Shown here piece by piece: positions 27,459-40,183 of a stretch of DNA of 64,000 nt (position 1 is the stretch's first letter; each line of letters begins with the position of its first letter). The notes beneath the pieces were generated by a model. The model worked only from the letters and a program-made list of their open reading frames with translations, did no database searches and was not told the origin of the DNA. This DNA is from Daphnia carinata (taxonomy: Eukaryota; Arthropoda; Branchiopoda; Diplostraca; Daphniidae), in assembly GCF_022539665.2 (NCBI RefSeq), contig NC_081332.1, positions 2,315,773 to 2,379,772 on the forward strand, given 5' to 3'. A program made the position numbers and the translations under genes.

Positions 27459-30400
27459 ATGCCTGTGCAATTCCGCTCGATCCAGCCAGTGTCGGTCAAC
27501 GACAGAATGAAGAAACTGGACCAGTTTGATCAGCACGCCATTCACCGAGGTCCAACTGGCGTCGTCTTGCCGGTCGGAGGAGGAGGAACAGGAGCAGGCC
27601 GGACTAGTAGTTCAAGTAACAGCGCAGGAGGTCAATCATCGACGTCATCGTCGACATCTTTCCGGATGCCCTCGTTGACGATGCCACTTAATATGCCCAT
27701 CTCATTGGCCATGGCATCGGTGCCGGCGTTAAACAATCTCAACACTCTGACCGGTTTAAGTGGTTTGGTTCATCATTCGTCTGCGGTCCATCCGACGTCG
27801 TCTCAACAGTGTCTCGCATCATCGACGCCGCCATCGGTCGGCAGCGCTGGAAGCCTCGGAGCCAATTCGTTCACCGACTCGGATTCGGACGACGCCGAAA
27901 TGGCCAACCAAACGCAGCACGATCATCAACGGCGTCCGTTAACGGCCAAACATCGAACTCATCACGCGCACGCCAAGTGTGACGGTAAGTTCGAAAATCA
28001 TATACATTTTTTTTTATCGCTATTTTGTACTGGATAAAATTTGGGAAGGAGGACTCGATTTGGTTGACAGAGTTTTCCCGCTCTGTCGGTTTGCCCCGTT
28101 TCTAACGTGAGGTCTCATTTTTTTTTTTCAAAACGAATTTTCAGCTGATGTAAGAAACTCGGGGCGTATCCGTTGATTTTCAAAATGTTGATGTGATTAG
28201 TCATTCTGTGCCTACCTGCAATCCTGACATTGATTGACCTTCGTTCTAATCTATACCTTCTCTCTTTTAAGAAATAAAAACGAAGGGGAAGAAATAAAAG
28301 AGACAATGAAGCTCTTTTGTTATTCAAATAGAGTTTGTGAAAAAAGAACAGCCATGAAATCTGTGGCGTCATTGCCACTGGTTTTCTTTCTTTTTTTAAT
28401 TATTTATCAAAAAAAAAAAAAAAAGGTGGGGGGGTTTAATCGTTTTTCTATACGACTACCGAACGATGATTAGTACAAAAACTTTCCAACTTTTTTTTTT
28501 TCTTTCCCAAAATTTTTATTTAGATAATTGGTTGAGCTGAATTGTGGTATTCAACAATTGTGAAATTTTTTTTTTTGAAACAAAAAAAAAAAAAAATTCC
28601 TCAAAACATTTTCATTTGAAAATGCAGAAATTAAGATCATTTGCAATCAATGAAACCAAAGTGAAGCGACAATAAAAACTACACACACACACACACACAG
28701 GAGTCGTTGAGTTTAGCCGTGAAAGTTCAGTTTTGTTGCCAATATGTCCTACTTTTTTTTTTTAGTTAATCCGTAATAATAATATTTCTCGGTCGCGAGC
28801 CATTAAACGATTGTGCGTACTCGCCTCTTATATTTTGTGTCTATGCTCTGTATCTCTTCCCCAACAACCGCAAAACTCCACATTTTCTGTATTTTTTTTT
28901 TGTATGTTTGAATGATGGGCTTTTTTTCTTAAAACATTCGACACGCTTGATTGCTGACACACAGTTATAACCAACGATTTCTCCCCCTTCCTCTTGATGC
29001 AGTCAAAACGTCGATTCCAAAAAAAGATTTTGAGTTAAGACTTATCATTTGAACAAAAGAGAGACATCTAAATTTCTCCTATTGATTTTGTTGATTGGAC
29101 CAAAAGAGAAGGGGAAGGGATGGGAATAAAGAAAGAAAGAAAAAAAAAAGAGGGCGACGTGTGTCACGTGGCGCCTTGTCAGTTAGCTGCTCAAGTTACC
29201 ATCATCGCAATAGCCTTTAGTTTTTTCCCAGAGAGAAAAGGAGAAGAGCCCGGGCGTCCGACGCTGGGTCCCCCGGAAAAGCAGCTTAGCGACCGGTTAC
29301 CATAGCGACGCCCATCATTCAGACTTCTTTTCTTTTTTCTTTCTTCCTTTACTCTCTTTTTTTTTTTGCTTTCATTAACGCCTTCTTCCAACTTCTTTTA
29401 TTCTTATTACCCAACGCCCCCCCCCCACTTTTTTCTTCTGCCTGTAACCTCCGAAAAAAAAAAAAATTGTATTCCGCGCCATTTTCTTGTATCGACTTTT
29501 CTCTTGGATGGCGTCGTCGGCGTCGACCTATTTTCTTCTATAAAAAGAGAGGCAAAGCTCCGTCGCCTTTCTCCTGATATATATATATAATATAAAACAT
29601 ATATGTATTTATTTATTTATTTATTTTTTGTATATGTGTGTGTGTGTGTATGCTCCCGACCGGAGGCGTCGAGGCTGAACCGACTCTGCCACCCCGCCTC
29701 CTTTCCCTTCTTATTCTTCTTCTTCCTGCAACTCACATATAAGCATAGAGAGAGAGAGAGAGAGAGAGCTGGCTTCTCTCTCCTCCCGGCGCCGCCCGCA
29801 CAGCGGACAAATTCCACCAATTGATCGAGGGCCGCCGCTCGTGACGCCACACGCACACACACACACACACACAGACGAAAAAGACTGCCACTTTTGTTTA
29901 TGGAAGCGAATTATTTCTTTTTCTTTCCTTTGAGAAAAGACAAAAATGTTCCGAGTTTTGAAATGGGTGACTTGAACGCCGGTATGCAAATGATCTGAAA
30001 CGGGACGGACATTAAAAAAGAAAAGCGAGTCCGATGAACCAAACAATTCTTTTTTTCTGTTTCCCGAAATCGTAGAAATGAAATAAAAAAAAAGGGAAAA
30101 CCACATTGAAACAATGTCGTCTGTACCCCACCCCGAATAACCGATTCTAAAAACAATGGCCGCCGTGCTATCGATGAGCCTTAGGGGCCTATGATTAGAC
30201 ACTGGACGAAATAATCAACGACAACAAAAAAAAGTTAGAAAGTACATCGTTCTTCTTTTTTTTTTTGTTGAAATTTTATTCCCAAGTAGGAAAATTGGTG
30301 GAGCGCACGCCATTAAAAAAAAACGTACGAAAGAGTGGGAAATAAAACAAAATAAAATGAGTAAGTAGAGGAACCATTTGCCTCCCACTAACAGGGGGGG

Positions 30401-33400
30401 GGGAACACTTTGAGTCGTTACACATACAACAACCGACCCGATAATTTAAATGTAGCCTGGTCACGCACACACCTCGTTTTCGCCACTAATGTTCCAGTGT
30501 CCAGGCATCGGTTTGCGTTCACATTACAAGAAATGGTTAGAGGGGGATAGAAAACGAAGCGGATAATTTGTTTGTAACTACTAAACTTTTCTCATCCCGT
30601 TTGATGTAAAAATAAAACAAACCACCGTAAATTTGTTTGGGTATTGTCGTGCAACGTCACATTAGCGCCCCTCAGGCATTGTCGATTGAGCGATTCGTCC
30701 GCCATTTTGATTTCCTCAATTCCTCCGTTTTTCATTCAACATAAGAGGGAACAGAAAAAAAAGGTTTTTATTTTTATGGTGTCTTGTTAAGTTCTTCCCC
30801 CCTCCCCTGCAATAATGTCCGCACACACACACACACGCACAAAAAATAGATGTTTTTTTTTGGGGGGGGGGGATAAAAATGCGTTTTCCATCATGGTCGA
30901 TAGAACTTGACCGTTTTTCTTCCTCCATTTTGTTTTTTTATTGTGGATGCATTTTATTAGTCAAATTTTTGAATTAAAGTCTTCGACTAGGTTTTATGTC
31001 CACCCACCGTTGTCTCGTTTATTTTCTCGGGTTTTTTTCGTTTTTGTGGGTCTGGCAGTTTGAAGGTGTTTAATGCCAGTTTTGGGAAAGTTTCTAGAAC
31101 AATCGTTTTGCGGTTTGGTGTAATTTTGGTTGTTTTCTTTCATGTTCAATTTGTGTGTGTGTGTATGTGCCCGGACCACATAGTTTTGTTGTTGTCGCCC
31201 GTCTTGTTGCATTTACCTTTTCTCATGTGAACCTTTCTTTTCTTTTGGTTTGAAAAAGAAAAAAAAAAAAAATCTTGTTCCATTAATCACTCTGCTGGGG
31301 ACTGGCGGTAATGAAGGCGACTTGCATCAAATGGGGGAGGGTTGGTCGTGTATTAGCAGACGACTTGAGTTCGTTTGTTGCCTACGGCATTTTTGCAGAC
31401 AACCAGAACATTATTCTTTTTTTTTTTTGGTTCGGTGTGTTCCGGTTGACCTGCATTTATTATTGGTTGAACGGTTTTTCAAACCAATTTGTTGTTTTAT
31501 TTTATGTTTGAAATAGTCCATTTTTTGTTTTCTTGAATTCTTCGTTACTATTGTAATCATTAGTGGACGATATTCCCGGCCCATCCGAAAGAAAAGAAAG
31601 GATCGAAAATGGCGGCATTTGGGGGTTGAGAACAGAAAATTGGTATTTTGCATGTGTTGGAATATTCATAGGAGACAACGAGTTTATCGAAAACCTTTTA
31701 GTTATTCGAAAATGTATCGAAGGCATGTAAAATAACCCTCCCACCCTCCTTTCGTTGAAGGTCACCCATCTCGAATGTCCGTCACATCTGACGTGTACAA
31801 GTTTTTTTTTTGTCCCCCTACCTCCTTACTGCTCCAGGGATTTGCATACCCCCCCTTCCTTTTTTTGGGGGTAGTTTTAATAGGAAAAAAAAACGGGCGT
31901 AGAAATTTCAAAAAAAAAGATGGGAGGAAAACAAAAAGATTTTTTTTTTGTTTTTGCAGCCCCTTCCTCCATTTTTTAAATTTCCCCTATCGGCCATTTT
32001 GGCAGTTTTGAGGTATGTGGCTTAAACAGGCCTCAGTCTATGCAGAGCCAGCGATCAGTGTTGTGCACAGGAATAATTCGAGCGCCAGTTTTTTCTATTC
32101 CATGTGCTTTACCAGTGTTTGCTTGCCGGTGAATAAATCAACACACACACACTTGACGGGTAAAACTTAAAATAATAATTTGCATATTTAATAAGGTTCA
32201 TTGTATTTAAATGAGTCTCGAAAATTCCGACACACTTGATCTGGATATAGTTTTTTTCTTTTTAAATTCTCTCGGCTTGTTGTGTCGAATCAATTGACCT
32301 TATGATGTATCCAAAGGCTTACAGATACATCCGCCCCAATTTCATGCATACACACACACACATAATCAAAAAAAGGGGTGGTAGTGGTGGCATTGATTTG
32401 TCTATTAACCACTTTTTTTTTACTTCCCCAACTCTATACAATATATATTTTTTTTCCTAGCTTGTATTGTTATGACCCTATACTCTCATAACCAACAAAA
32501 AAAAAGGGCTTGTGCGCTTGATTATTGAATTTTCCATTCATCAGCACGTGTCATTGAGTCAAGGGATTGGCGTTTAGAATATCTTTTGTTCAATTTTTTT
32601 TTCGCCATCGTAACAACCCCTTCTCTTAAACGCAACAGGCACCCTAAAAAAAACGAAGGGGTTGTGTGTATATTCAATGCTCTATTGAGCTTGTCAGAGG
32701 TTATTTTTTTTGCTCCCATCTAAATATACCGGTGTGTGTGTGTTATAGACACGTTTTTTTTGCTGCTATCATAAATAACGGTTGTTATAACCCTAAACGA
32801 CTCACCCCTTTTATTGTACGCGTGTGATGGGGTTTTTATATAATTCAGTCGATCCCAATAGATATAGGGTTGCCTAATAAAAAAAAAAAGGGGTGCAAGT
32901 GGTGGTGGGGGGGGGCGCGGGCACGGGTCACAGCGTACATTCGTGTGTGTGACCGGTGGGGGTTATATGGCGGTTGTTGTTATAATCCAACCCACCACCC
33001 CATATATAGACTGTTGCTGTTTAATCTTAACACTTAATCTACCCCTCGTGTTTTTTTTTTGTGTGTGTTGATCGAAATAGATATTAGATGTGAGTGTGTG
33101 ACGGGGAGTGAAAAAAAAGAGCAACCCTCTCTCTGCGGTGGGTGTGTTTTCAATTTGTAACGTGGCTTGATTGTTATATATTTTTTTTTTGTGTGTGTGG
33201 GGGGGGTGGCTTATTGCTCCACCTACCGACATCCGAAAAACAAGTAGCAATTGTAAATAGTGGACCGTTTGAAAATTGATTAAATAACGGGGACAAGTCA
33301 TTTTGTATTGGTTCTTTTTATGATTGATATTGATGTATGAAGACGTAAGTTGGGTTGAGTCGAGTCTATTTCCGAGGGTTAGACGAGGTGTGTTGCGCTC

Positions 33401-36400
33401 AAACGGGACGGGATTATTTGTGTTAAAAACAAAAAAAAAGGAGGGGAGATGCATTTGTTTAGATCTCTTTTTTTCGAACAAGTTCTTCTTTTGTTTTCTA
33501 CGGTTGTCCAATCGATACGAATGGCTCTTGTCTAACATACGTAAAAAATGTGACTTTGCCAGTCGATTTAGCCCGGCCTACAAACGGGCCGTTTGATAAC
33601 GAGAAAGAAATAAGAACGAAACGTGGGAGGGCCTAAGTCTTTTCTTTTCCCCGTCGGACCCTCTTTCTCTCGGCCAGAAAGAGAAAAAAAAGGAATAATA
33701 AAAAAAAGACATTTGTTTTCTCTTGCGGATCACTGCACGCCCTGCCGCCGATTGTGTTCCATTGTTCGCTCCCCTCACATGCACTTTTTTTTTTATTTAT
33801 TTATTTATCCAAAAAAAAAGAAGGGAGTCTGGCAGAGCTGCAACGAGATTAGACGATAGCTACTTTTCTTTTGCTACTGGGTTAGACACCAATCATTCTT
33901 CCCCCTCCCCGTTTTGCCTCTGTGTGTTTACGTTATACCAGTCCAACTTCATTTGCCTTTTTTTTTATCTTTCCTTTTACTTTAACGAAGGCGGGATAAC
34001 AAAGTGGTTGGTAAAGAAAATTGCTGCAAGGAATTTGTTTTTTTTCATGTCTATAGGCGATAGGTGTGTAATCAGCCTGAAGGTAGAAACAGAGGCCGGA
34101 AGGGGGTAGGTAAAGGTAGAGTGGAGGGGAGAGGGAAGGCACCCGTTAATCACTATTTGTTGTTATTGTGTGTGTTGGTTGTTCGTGCCCACCTGTCAAA
34201 TCGTGAAATTGTACGGACAGCTACTAGCGGAAAAATGAGACAAGGTCCTTATATTTTGTAAAGGATTCACCGCTCGCAATTTTCCCTCACGCCTTAAGCT
34301 ATATTCGTATGCCGTCCTTTATTAGACGTATTTGTTTGTTAACTTGTCGAGAAACAAAGTCGTGTGTGGCGGCAGATGGCGTCTGTCGTGTTTGTACAAG
34401 AGAAAGGGAGGCACAAGTTTTCTTGTCTGTGTGTGTATGTGTGTGTGTTCTTAATTGTTGCGGTTTTTGTTTTTCATTTTTTTTTTTCGTCTTGGGCACT
34501 CACGCACATGAAAGCAGACTCATTTCTTTATGGGTGCCGTTCATTAGAGACGCTTAATTGATGCCGTTGAGCTGCTGCCCCCCCTACTCGCGAGCCTTGT
34601 TTGACTTTCATTTGCCCGATTCATTGAGTAATCAGCTATCTCACATGAATGATTTAGAATGGCTCTACATCCGTTTCAATTTCGAATTATTTGCCACTTT
34701 TATTCTCGTTTGAAACAAACACAAAATGGACGCCACTGTACGTTTGAATCGATCGCTTTCAATGTCCCTTTTTTTCTCTTGTTTTACGACGCTCGATGTT
34801 GTTTTTTTTACGATCCTTTCGAGAAAAAGAGGTTAAAATCATTTGTTTTTGTCCCTCTTGTTTTTGTTTTTTATTTTGTTCGTGGCAAGTGTGCATTTCC
34901 CGTCTTGGTTATTTCTATATTGAGGGTTGGAAGGGGGGGGGGCCCTTCCAACCCTCAATCGTAGCAGGAATTGCTCAAGTGATGGCGACGTGATGACATC
35001 CTTTTTAAGACGGCCAGACAGCGTCGTCACGTTCTCTCCATTTTCAACTTTCAATTGAACTTCTTTAAAGAAGCCCGATCGTGAGTCATTAGACGATGTA
35101 TTTGACGGCGTCGGATGTTCGTTTGAAACATCACCAGATGGCCTTTGGTCGATCGTTGACGTCATTGTGAATCAATGCAGGTTTCAATTTTTGGAAAGAG
35201 AACAAAACAATATCAATCATGTTTGTGTGTGTTATACCTGCAATCCTTTTTTGTTTAGGGAGATTTAATTGAAATGTGAATGAGACACGTATGGAAAGTC
35301 ATATGAGCTATGTAGGTTTTACCTTTTTTTTTTTTTGTTGTTGATTTAAATATGAATGAAAATCATGGTGCGCGTGTCCCGCTTGACGTGTGTCAGAGGT
35401 CTCGTCCTGGAACTGTTTTCGTTTCCTCGACGGCTGGCCACGCGAGAACGTCAAGGCACTTGACAGTATGACGCATGGCATCGGCTTTCTCCTCCCCCAA
35501 AAAAAGAAGAGGGGAAGGTAAAAAAGAATAGGCGATTAGTTCATCACCTCGTTAATAAAGGACAAACCGGTCAGAGACGATCGTTGAAGAGAGAGGGTGG
35601 GGGGGAGATCGGGGCGATGGGAAAAAATCCAGCCGTTTTTAACGTAAAGTAAGCGCATTTCACCTGCTGGACGCTTGGCCAGCTGGACCCCTGAACCGGC
35701 CAATAAAAAATGCATCACCTTTCCGTGATATGTATACACACACATTCCCTCTTTTTTTTTTTCTTCTTTATTCCTTCTTTTCCTTCCCCTCTATTTTTTT
35801 TTGTACGTCGTTGTTGTATAGACTGACCCTTCCTGAATAGTCCAATCCGCCATCTTTGTTCAGCGTCAATCTTTTATCGACGTCCGCCACGCATCCGCAC
35901 CGGGGGCTTCTGGAATAAAGAAACAAAGAGGCAGTGCAAAAATTGCAATGAAAATGAGGTTGTGATGTTAAGAAGGAAGAAGCAAAAAAAAAAGAAAGGC
36001 GATGCAGGTATCTAAAGGATGCGCTGTTGATGTTGAAAACGTATTGGCACGTGCTGCGTCTCGTGTTGATTGCCCAGTTGTTTACACGTAAAGGGTTTCC
36101 CTTTTTTTGTTATTTTCACGAGATCTCCAGCCTCTCTTTTTTTTATATTTCATTCTCTTACAAGATGTTGCTGCTGGATCCTCTCTTGTTTCCAGCCTAA
36201 ACATTGTAAACAAGCAATCAACAACTGGCCACATGCTCCATGTGGTCTTTCTTTCTTTCCTTTTTTTTTTTTACCTTGGCTCACTGTGTGGCTTCGTCTG
36301 CTTCGTGCAAAGGCTTAAACACAAACCTCTCCCCCCTCTGATAGTTTACAGTTGGAAGAAGAATTCCGGGCCTTCGTTACTAGCCAAATAGTTTGAAATC

Positions 36401-39400
36401 TTTTCTATTTATTTATCTCTCTTGTGTGTGTTTTCGTAAGTGAGTTGTGCGTGTACCGGGAATTTTATTTTAGGAAGAAATTTGGGACTAAACAGTCTGC
36501 CTATAATTCGATGTGCTGCGCTCTGCATTCGATGGCAATTCCGACAGTTGTAAATGAATTTTGTTTTTAGAAGAAGACCCATCGTTTAAATCACCAGTTG
36601 CATCGTTACACCCAAATACGTAAATTTTTTTTATTATTATTTTTTGCTTCTTTAACGGAGAAACTGGTGGACACGGAAAACGGCCATTCTGGACTGTTAA
36701 TGGCCCTTTTTTTTTTGTGGAGTGTCCTTCAATAAAGAAAAAGGAATATGGTGCACATAAAAATGTGGGGGGGGGGGGCGAAGGGGAAACGGTCAATCAA
36801 TAGGGAACTCGTCAATAGAATCTTATTTTTGTGTTTGGTCCAGCTAGAAAAAAAAAAGAAGACAGAAACGGCCCAATTTCAGTTCCAATTTAGATTCATG
36901 GACTACTCTTCATTAATGAGCCGTTCTATTTTCGATGTCTTGTTCTCTATCTCTGAAATATAATTTTTTTGTTTGTCCTATTTTATCCAGGAGGAGTTTT
37001 GGTGTTGAAGGGACGGGATACCATCATGACGACGGGCGGCAATCCACGTTCGTCGCCCCTATCCTCTCATCAGTCGTTGACATCTACGTTGAAGGAGCAT
37101 CGCGACCTAGTGGCCGACTACCACCAGCAATTGCAACAACTTCAACAACAGCAATTACAACAAGACGAGTCGCGACATGTGGTTCGACGTGGTGGCGAAA
37201 CAAAAGGACGTCGCAGTCCGCACAGCTCTGACGGATCTGCCAGCCCGCCCGATTCGCCCCTGCACGATGCCGACCACACATCCGATTTGGACGAGTTTAT
37301 GGAATCGGACAACGAAGACGCCGGAGTCGCTCTTGATTTGGTATATAGATCTTTTTATGATTTCTTTTGTTTCTTATTGATTTGTTTTCTTTCCCCCACC
37401 GCCACCCGTATTTCTTTTTTGTATTTACATTCGCGAGAGATGGAGGGGGGCGATGAGCTTTGACTGGTTTGTGTGTATGTGTAGAGGAAATCGGCACGAG
37501 CTATGTTGGGAAAAAAAAGGGATAAACCCCCGAGTACGTTTGTGTTTGTTGTTGGTTTCGAAGCGCCGTGTTTACTCTCTGGTGGATTGTAGCCAGCCCC
37601 GACATTTTTCGGGGCTTTGGTAACGCTAGTGGTCAACATCAGTAACGAGCTATGGCTACGTGCGTGTGCGTTCGAAAGAAAGAAAACTCAATTGGGAGTG
37701 TGTGTCTGTGTGTGTTGAACCTCCCCGTTCACCTCCTACGCATACTTAACAGAAAGGAGGGTGGCTCACGATAAATTCGTCTCCCTCTGCTGGCCCTCCC
37801 TTGGAGCAATCTTGTTGAAACGCGCGTTTCTTTTATTTGCTCGTCTCCGCCATCTAGCGGTCGCTACCGAACTTCTATTATTTTCTATTTTTTTTTTTTT
37901 ATGTGTCCCATACAACGATGGGGAATATCCACACAACTTAATATTGAAGAGAAATAAATTAAATAACACACAAATTGTGTTGTGTTTAGGCAAGGAATTC
38001 TCGGCGAGATCATTGCGGAGATATCAGTCAGCATGACAGCGATAGTTTTTCCGGCGAAGGCCAGCCGATCAACGGCCAGTTTTCGGCCACTTTGGGAGGG
38101 TCCCCCGCCGCCGCAGCTGCTGCAAATTTACAAGCTTCGATAGCCGCGTTGCAAGCTGGACAACTGTCCCTGGGACAGGTAAGTTTCCCCCATAAAAAAA
38201 AAAAAAAAAATTAATTAATTAAATCCCGTGTCTATTTTAACCTGAATACCCTTCGATTACAAATCTCGTTTTAGATGTTGGCAATGAGCGCCACGCAAAA
38301 CCCTTCGGTGTTGTTGCAAAACCCGATGGCTGCAGCCACAGCGGCCGGCTTACCCGGCCTGTCTGGCCTATCCTTTTCGGCGCAGGAAGTTCAAGCTATG
38401 CAGCAAAGTTTTCAACAGCAGGCCATTCAGCAACTAGCGCTACTGCAACAAGGAGCTGCTTCGCAATTTAGTCCACAAGCACAATTTTACCTACAGAGCC
38501 ACGTGAGTTTGACGCTACCTCTTTCAATACTTCAACAACGAATCAAATTCTTAACATTTAACGTTAAAAAACAAGGTGCAACAAGCACTGGTTCAAGCAG
38601 CTCAGCAGTACCAACAGCTGCAGAAGCAACAACAGTCAGTTATTTCATCTCACCGAAATAGTTTCAGCGACGCTCAACACCAACTTCATCTTCAGCAACA
38701 ACACGTTCAGCACCACGAGCAGCAACAGCACAAACTGCAACAGAAGCAATTGCAACAACAACAGGAGAAACAACAGCAAATCGAACAACAGCCGTCTCGA
38801 GAACACTCGCCTCGGCATCACCATCCGTCGAACCCGCCGCCGGCCGAAGTGGCGGCGCCCGTCATGACGAAAGCGGCGGCGACGCACAGCTCGCGGACGT
38901 CGTCCAACTCGTCGTCGGCCTCTGGTCAGTTGACGATCGAACTCGGCACGGCCGGCAACGCTGGCACGGCCACCAACTCTGCCGCCACGCCGCTCTACGA
39001 CTTGCCTCCGGAAGAGACTACGGATCTAGAAGAACTGGAACAATTTGCTAAAACGTTTAAACAGCGAAGAATTAAACTCGGTAATAAATGATAATTATTC
39101 TTTAAACGATTGATTACCGATTTGAGTTAATTAAAATTATTTGTTTCTATTTCTCGTGATTTGAACCCAAGGTTTTACCCAGGGGGACGTTGGTCTAGCC
39201 ATGGGTAAACTGTACGGCAATGACTTTAGCCAAACGACCATATCACGTTTCGAAGCGCTCAACCTATCGTTCAAGAACATGTGCAAACTAAAACCACTGT
39301 TGCAAAAGTGGCTAGAAGATGCCGACAGCGCTCTCGGTGGTGGTGGCAACGGCACGGGAGGCAACGGCTGCCTGGGCGGGACGACGGGACTGGGCAGCAT

Positions 39401-40183
39401 TGCGTCCGGCGGCGTCGGTGGTGTTCCCCTCTCTTCGCCGCTAGGTGGCGGTGGGGGAAACAGCGTTAGTGATGGATTAGGACGACGGAGGAAGAAGCGG
39501 ACGTCGATTGAAACGAGCGTTCGTGTCGCATTGGAAAAGGCGTTTCTAGCTAACCCCAAGCCCACTTCGGAAGAAATTGCTATGTTGGCAGACGGCCTAT
39601 CTATGGAAAAGGAAGTAGTCCGCGTCTGGTTTTGCAACAGGTAAAACAAAAAAAAAACAAAAAAAAAAGAACCAAAAGAACGTCAATTCAATTTGCCTCT
39701 TGTTACAGACGCCAAAAGGAAAAGCGAATTAATCCGCCGAGCAGCGGGATGGCAAGTCCGAGTCCATCTGGGGCTGGCGGGATTGGCGGATCGAGTGGCG
39801 GACGCGATGGCAACAATAGCAGCGGAGGCGGCGGTAACGTGACTCCCACCATTCCCGTGACTCCGCCTAACACGGCGGCCATGCTGGCCTCGATTGCGTC
39901 CATCACGCCACCTTCGTCGCTGACGGGCGTCGGCTCTTCGCCGCTCTCGCCCGACCCGCCGACTCCACCCAACGTACCTCTGTCTTTAGTGACGACTGCT
40001 CACTCTTACCCACGCGGCGGATCGCCTCCTTCGACCATGTCCTCTCACCATCTCGCCATGAATATGGCGATGGGCATGCGCTCTTCACCCAGTTCTTCGT
40101 CGTCACCACTGCCCCTCTCTTTGACGTACAATCCGAGACTCGGCATGGGCTCTACCGGTCCGGCTACTATTCCCACCGAATGA
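27459..40183 (+). CDS. nub: POU class 2 homeodomain transcription factor (nubbin/Pdm-like)
   Basis: Seven coding exons: 27459-27984, 36991-37340, 37990-38178, 38275-38502, 38576-39080, 39172-39640, 39709-40183. Phases match throughout and give 913 residues ending in TGA. The ATG at 27459 is the only ATG after an in-frame stop at 27390. The N-terminal half is rich in Ser, Gly and Gln, with a Gln-rich tract at about 432-480. The POU-specific domain spans about 577-651 and begins [15 protein letters not shown] 52-residue Gly-rich linker follows. The POU homeodomain spans about 704-763, with the RVWFCNRRQKEKR recognition helix split by an intron in the Arg codon. The RRKKRTSIE start and TSEEI motif fit POU class 2. 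The family binds octamer DNA in the nucleus. In insects nub controls appendage, neural and immune programmes. An alternative start at 37026 in exon 2 is possible. The domain call is secure; orthology to nub rather than a Pdm paralogue is likely but unproven. Confidence 0.9.
28681..28699. repeat. (AC)n microsatellite
   Basis: Nine AC units in the first intron of the POU gene. Confidence 0.9.
29210..29870 (+). promoter_or_regulatory. Candidate internal promoter in the POU gene first intron
   Basis: Two GC- and CpG-rich patches (about 29220-29320 and 29640-29850) stand out in an otherwise AT-rich intron. The second flanks a 23-base GA tract at 29746-29768 that follows a short TATA-like ACATATAAGC. 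GAGA tracts next to GC-rich DNA are common at arthropod developmental promoters. An internal promoter would yield a shorter POU protein starting in exon 2 (ATG 37026). Drosophila nub is known to make isoforms from alternative promoters. No initiator could be verified. Confidence 0.3.
29746..29768. repeat. (AG)n GAGA tract
   Basis: Eleven to twelve uninterrupted AG units inside the GC-rich patch of the POU intron. A CA tract follows at 29854-29872. Confidence 0.9.
29984..29991 (+). promoter_or_regulatory. POU octamer ATGCAAAT in intron 1
   Basis: Exact octamer just downstream of the GC-rich, GAGA-containing patch. Two more exact octamers on the minus strand lie in the same intron at 31840-31847 and 32178-32185. 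Confidence 0.4.
34919..34959. repeat. Perfect 17-bp inverted repeat with G7 loop
   Basis: The left arm 34919-34935 (ATTGAGGGTTGGAAGGG) is exactly complementary to the right arm 34943-34959. They are separated by seven G. It lies in the POU gene first intron at the end of a minus-strand open frame. No family of transposon ends is recognised. It could be a foldback replication product, a small RNA hairpin or an assembly artefact. Confidence 0.9.
37595..37616. repeat. 8-bp perfect hairpin in POU intron 2
   Basis: Arms AGCCCCGA and TCGGGGCT flank a six-base loop in the 649-base intron between exons 2 and 3. It is GC-rich in AT-rich surroundings. Function unknown. Confidence 0.7.

Larger units (their letters stand above)
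27985..36990 (+). other. Large first intron of the POU gene
   Basis: This 9-kb intron has a GTAAGT donor after a G in phase 1 and an acceptor ending in CCAG. It holds no recognised coding exon. Contents include many homopolymers and CA/GT tracts, two GC-rich patches at 29210-29320 and 29640-29870, octamers at 29984, 31840 and 32178, and a perfect 17-bp hairpin at 34919-34959. A minus-strand open frame of about 108 codons (34839-35165) has unusually complex codon content but no domain I recognise. The intron may hide an internal promoter or small exons. Confidence 0.75.

Noticed and set aside
29711-30202. 163-codon minus-strand open frame
   Set aside because: Ser-Leu and Cys-Val runs come from GA and CA microsatellites.
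32963-33538. 191-codon minus-strand open frame in the POU intron
   Set aside because: Composition is driven by simple repeats (TH and NKK runs), with no splice context or domain.
37491-37500. TCGGCACGAG, resembling a cDNA cloning adapter
   Set aside because: Only ten bases, without the rest of the linker, inside a normal intron. Probably coincidence.
38645-38887. Minus-strand poly-Leu/Arg frame
   Set aside because: Shadow of the Gln-rich coding exon of the POU gene.
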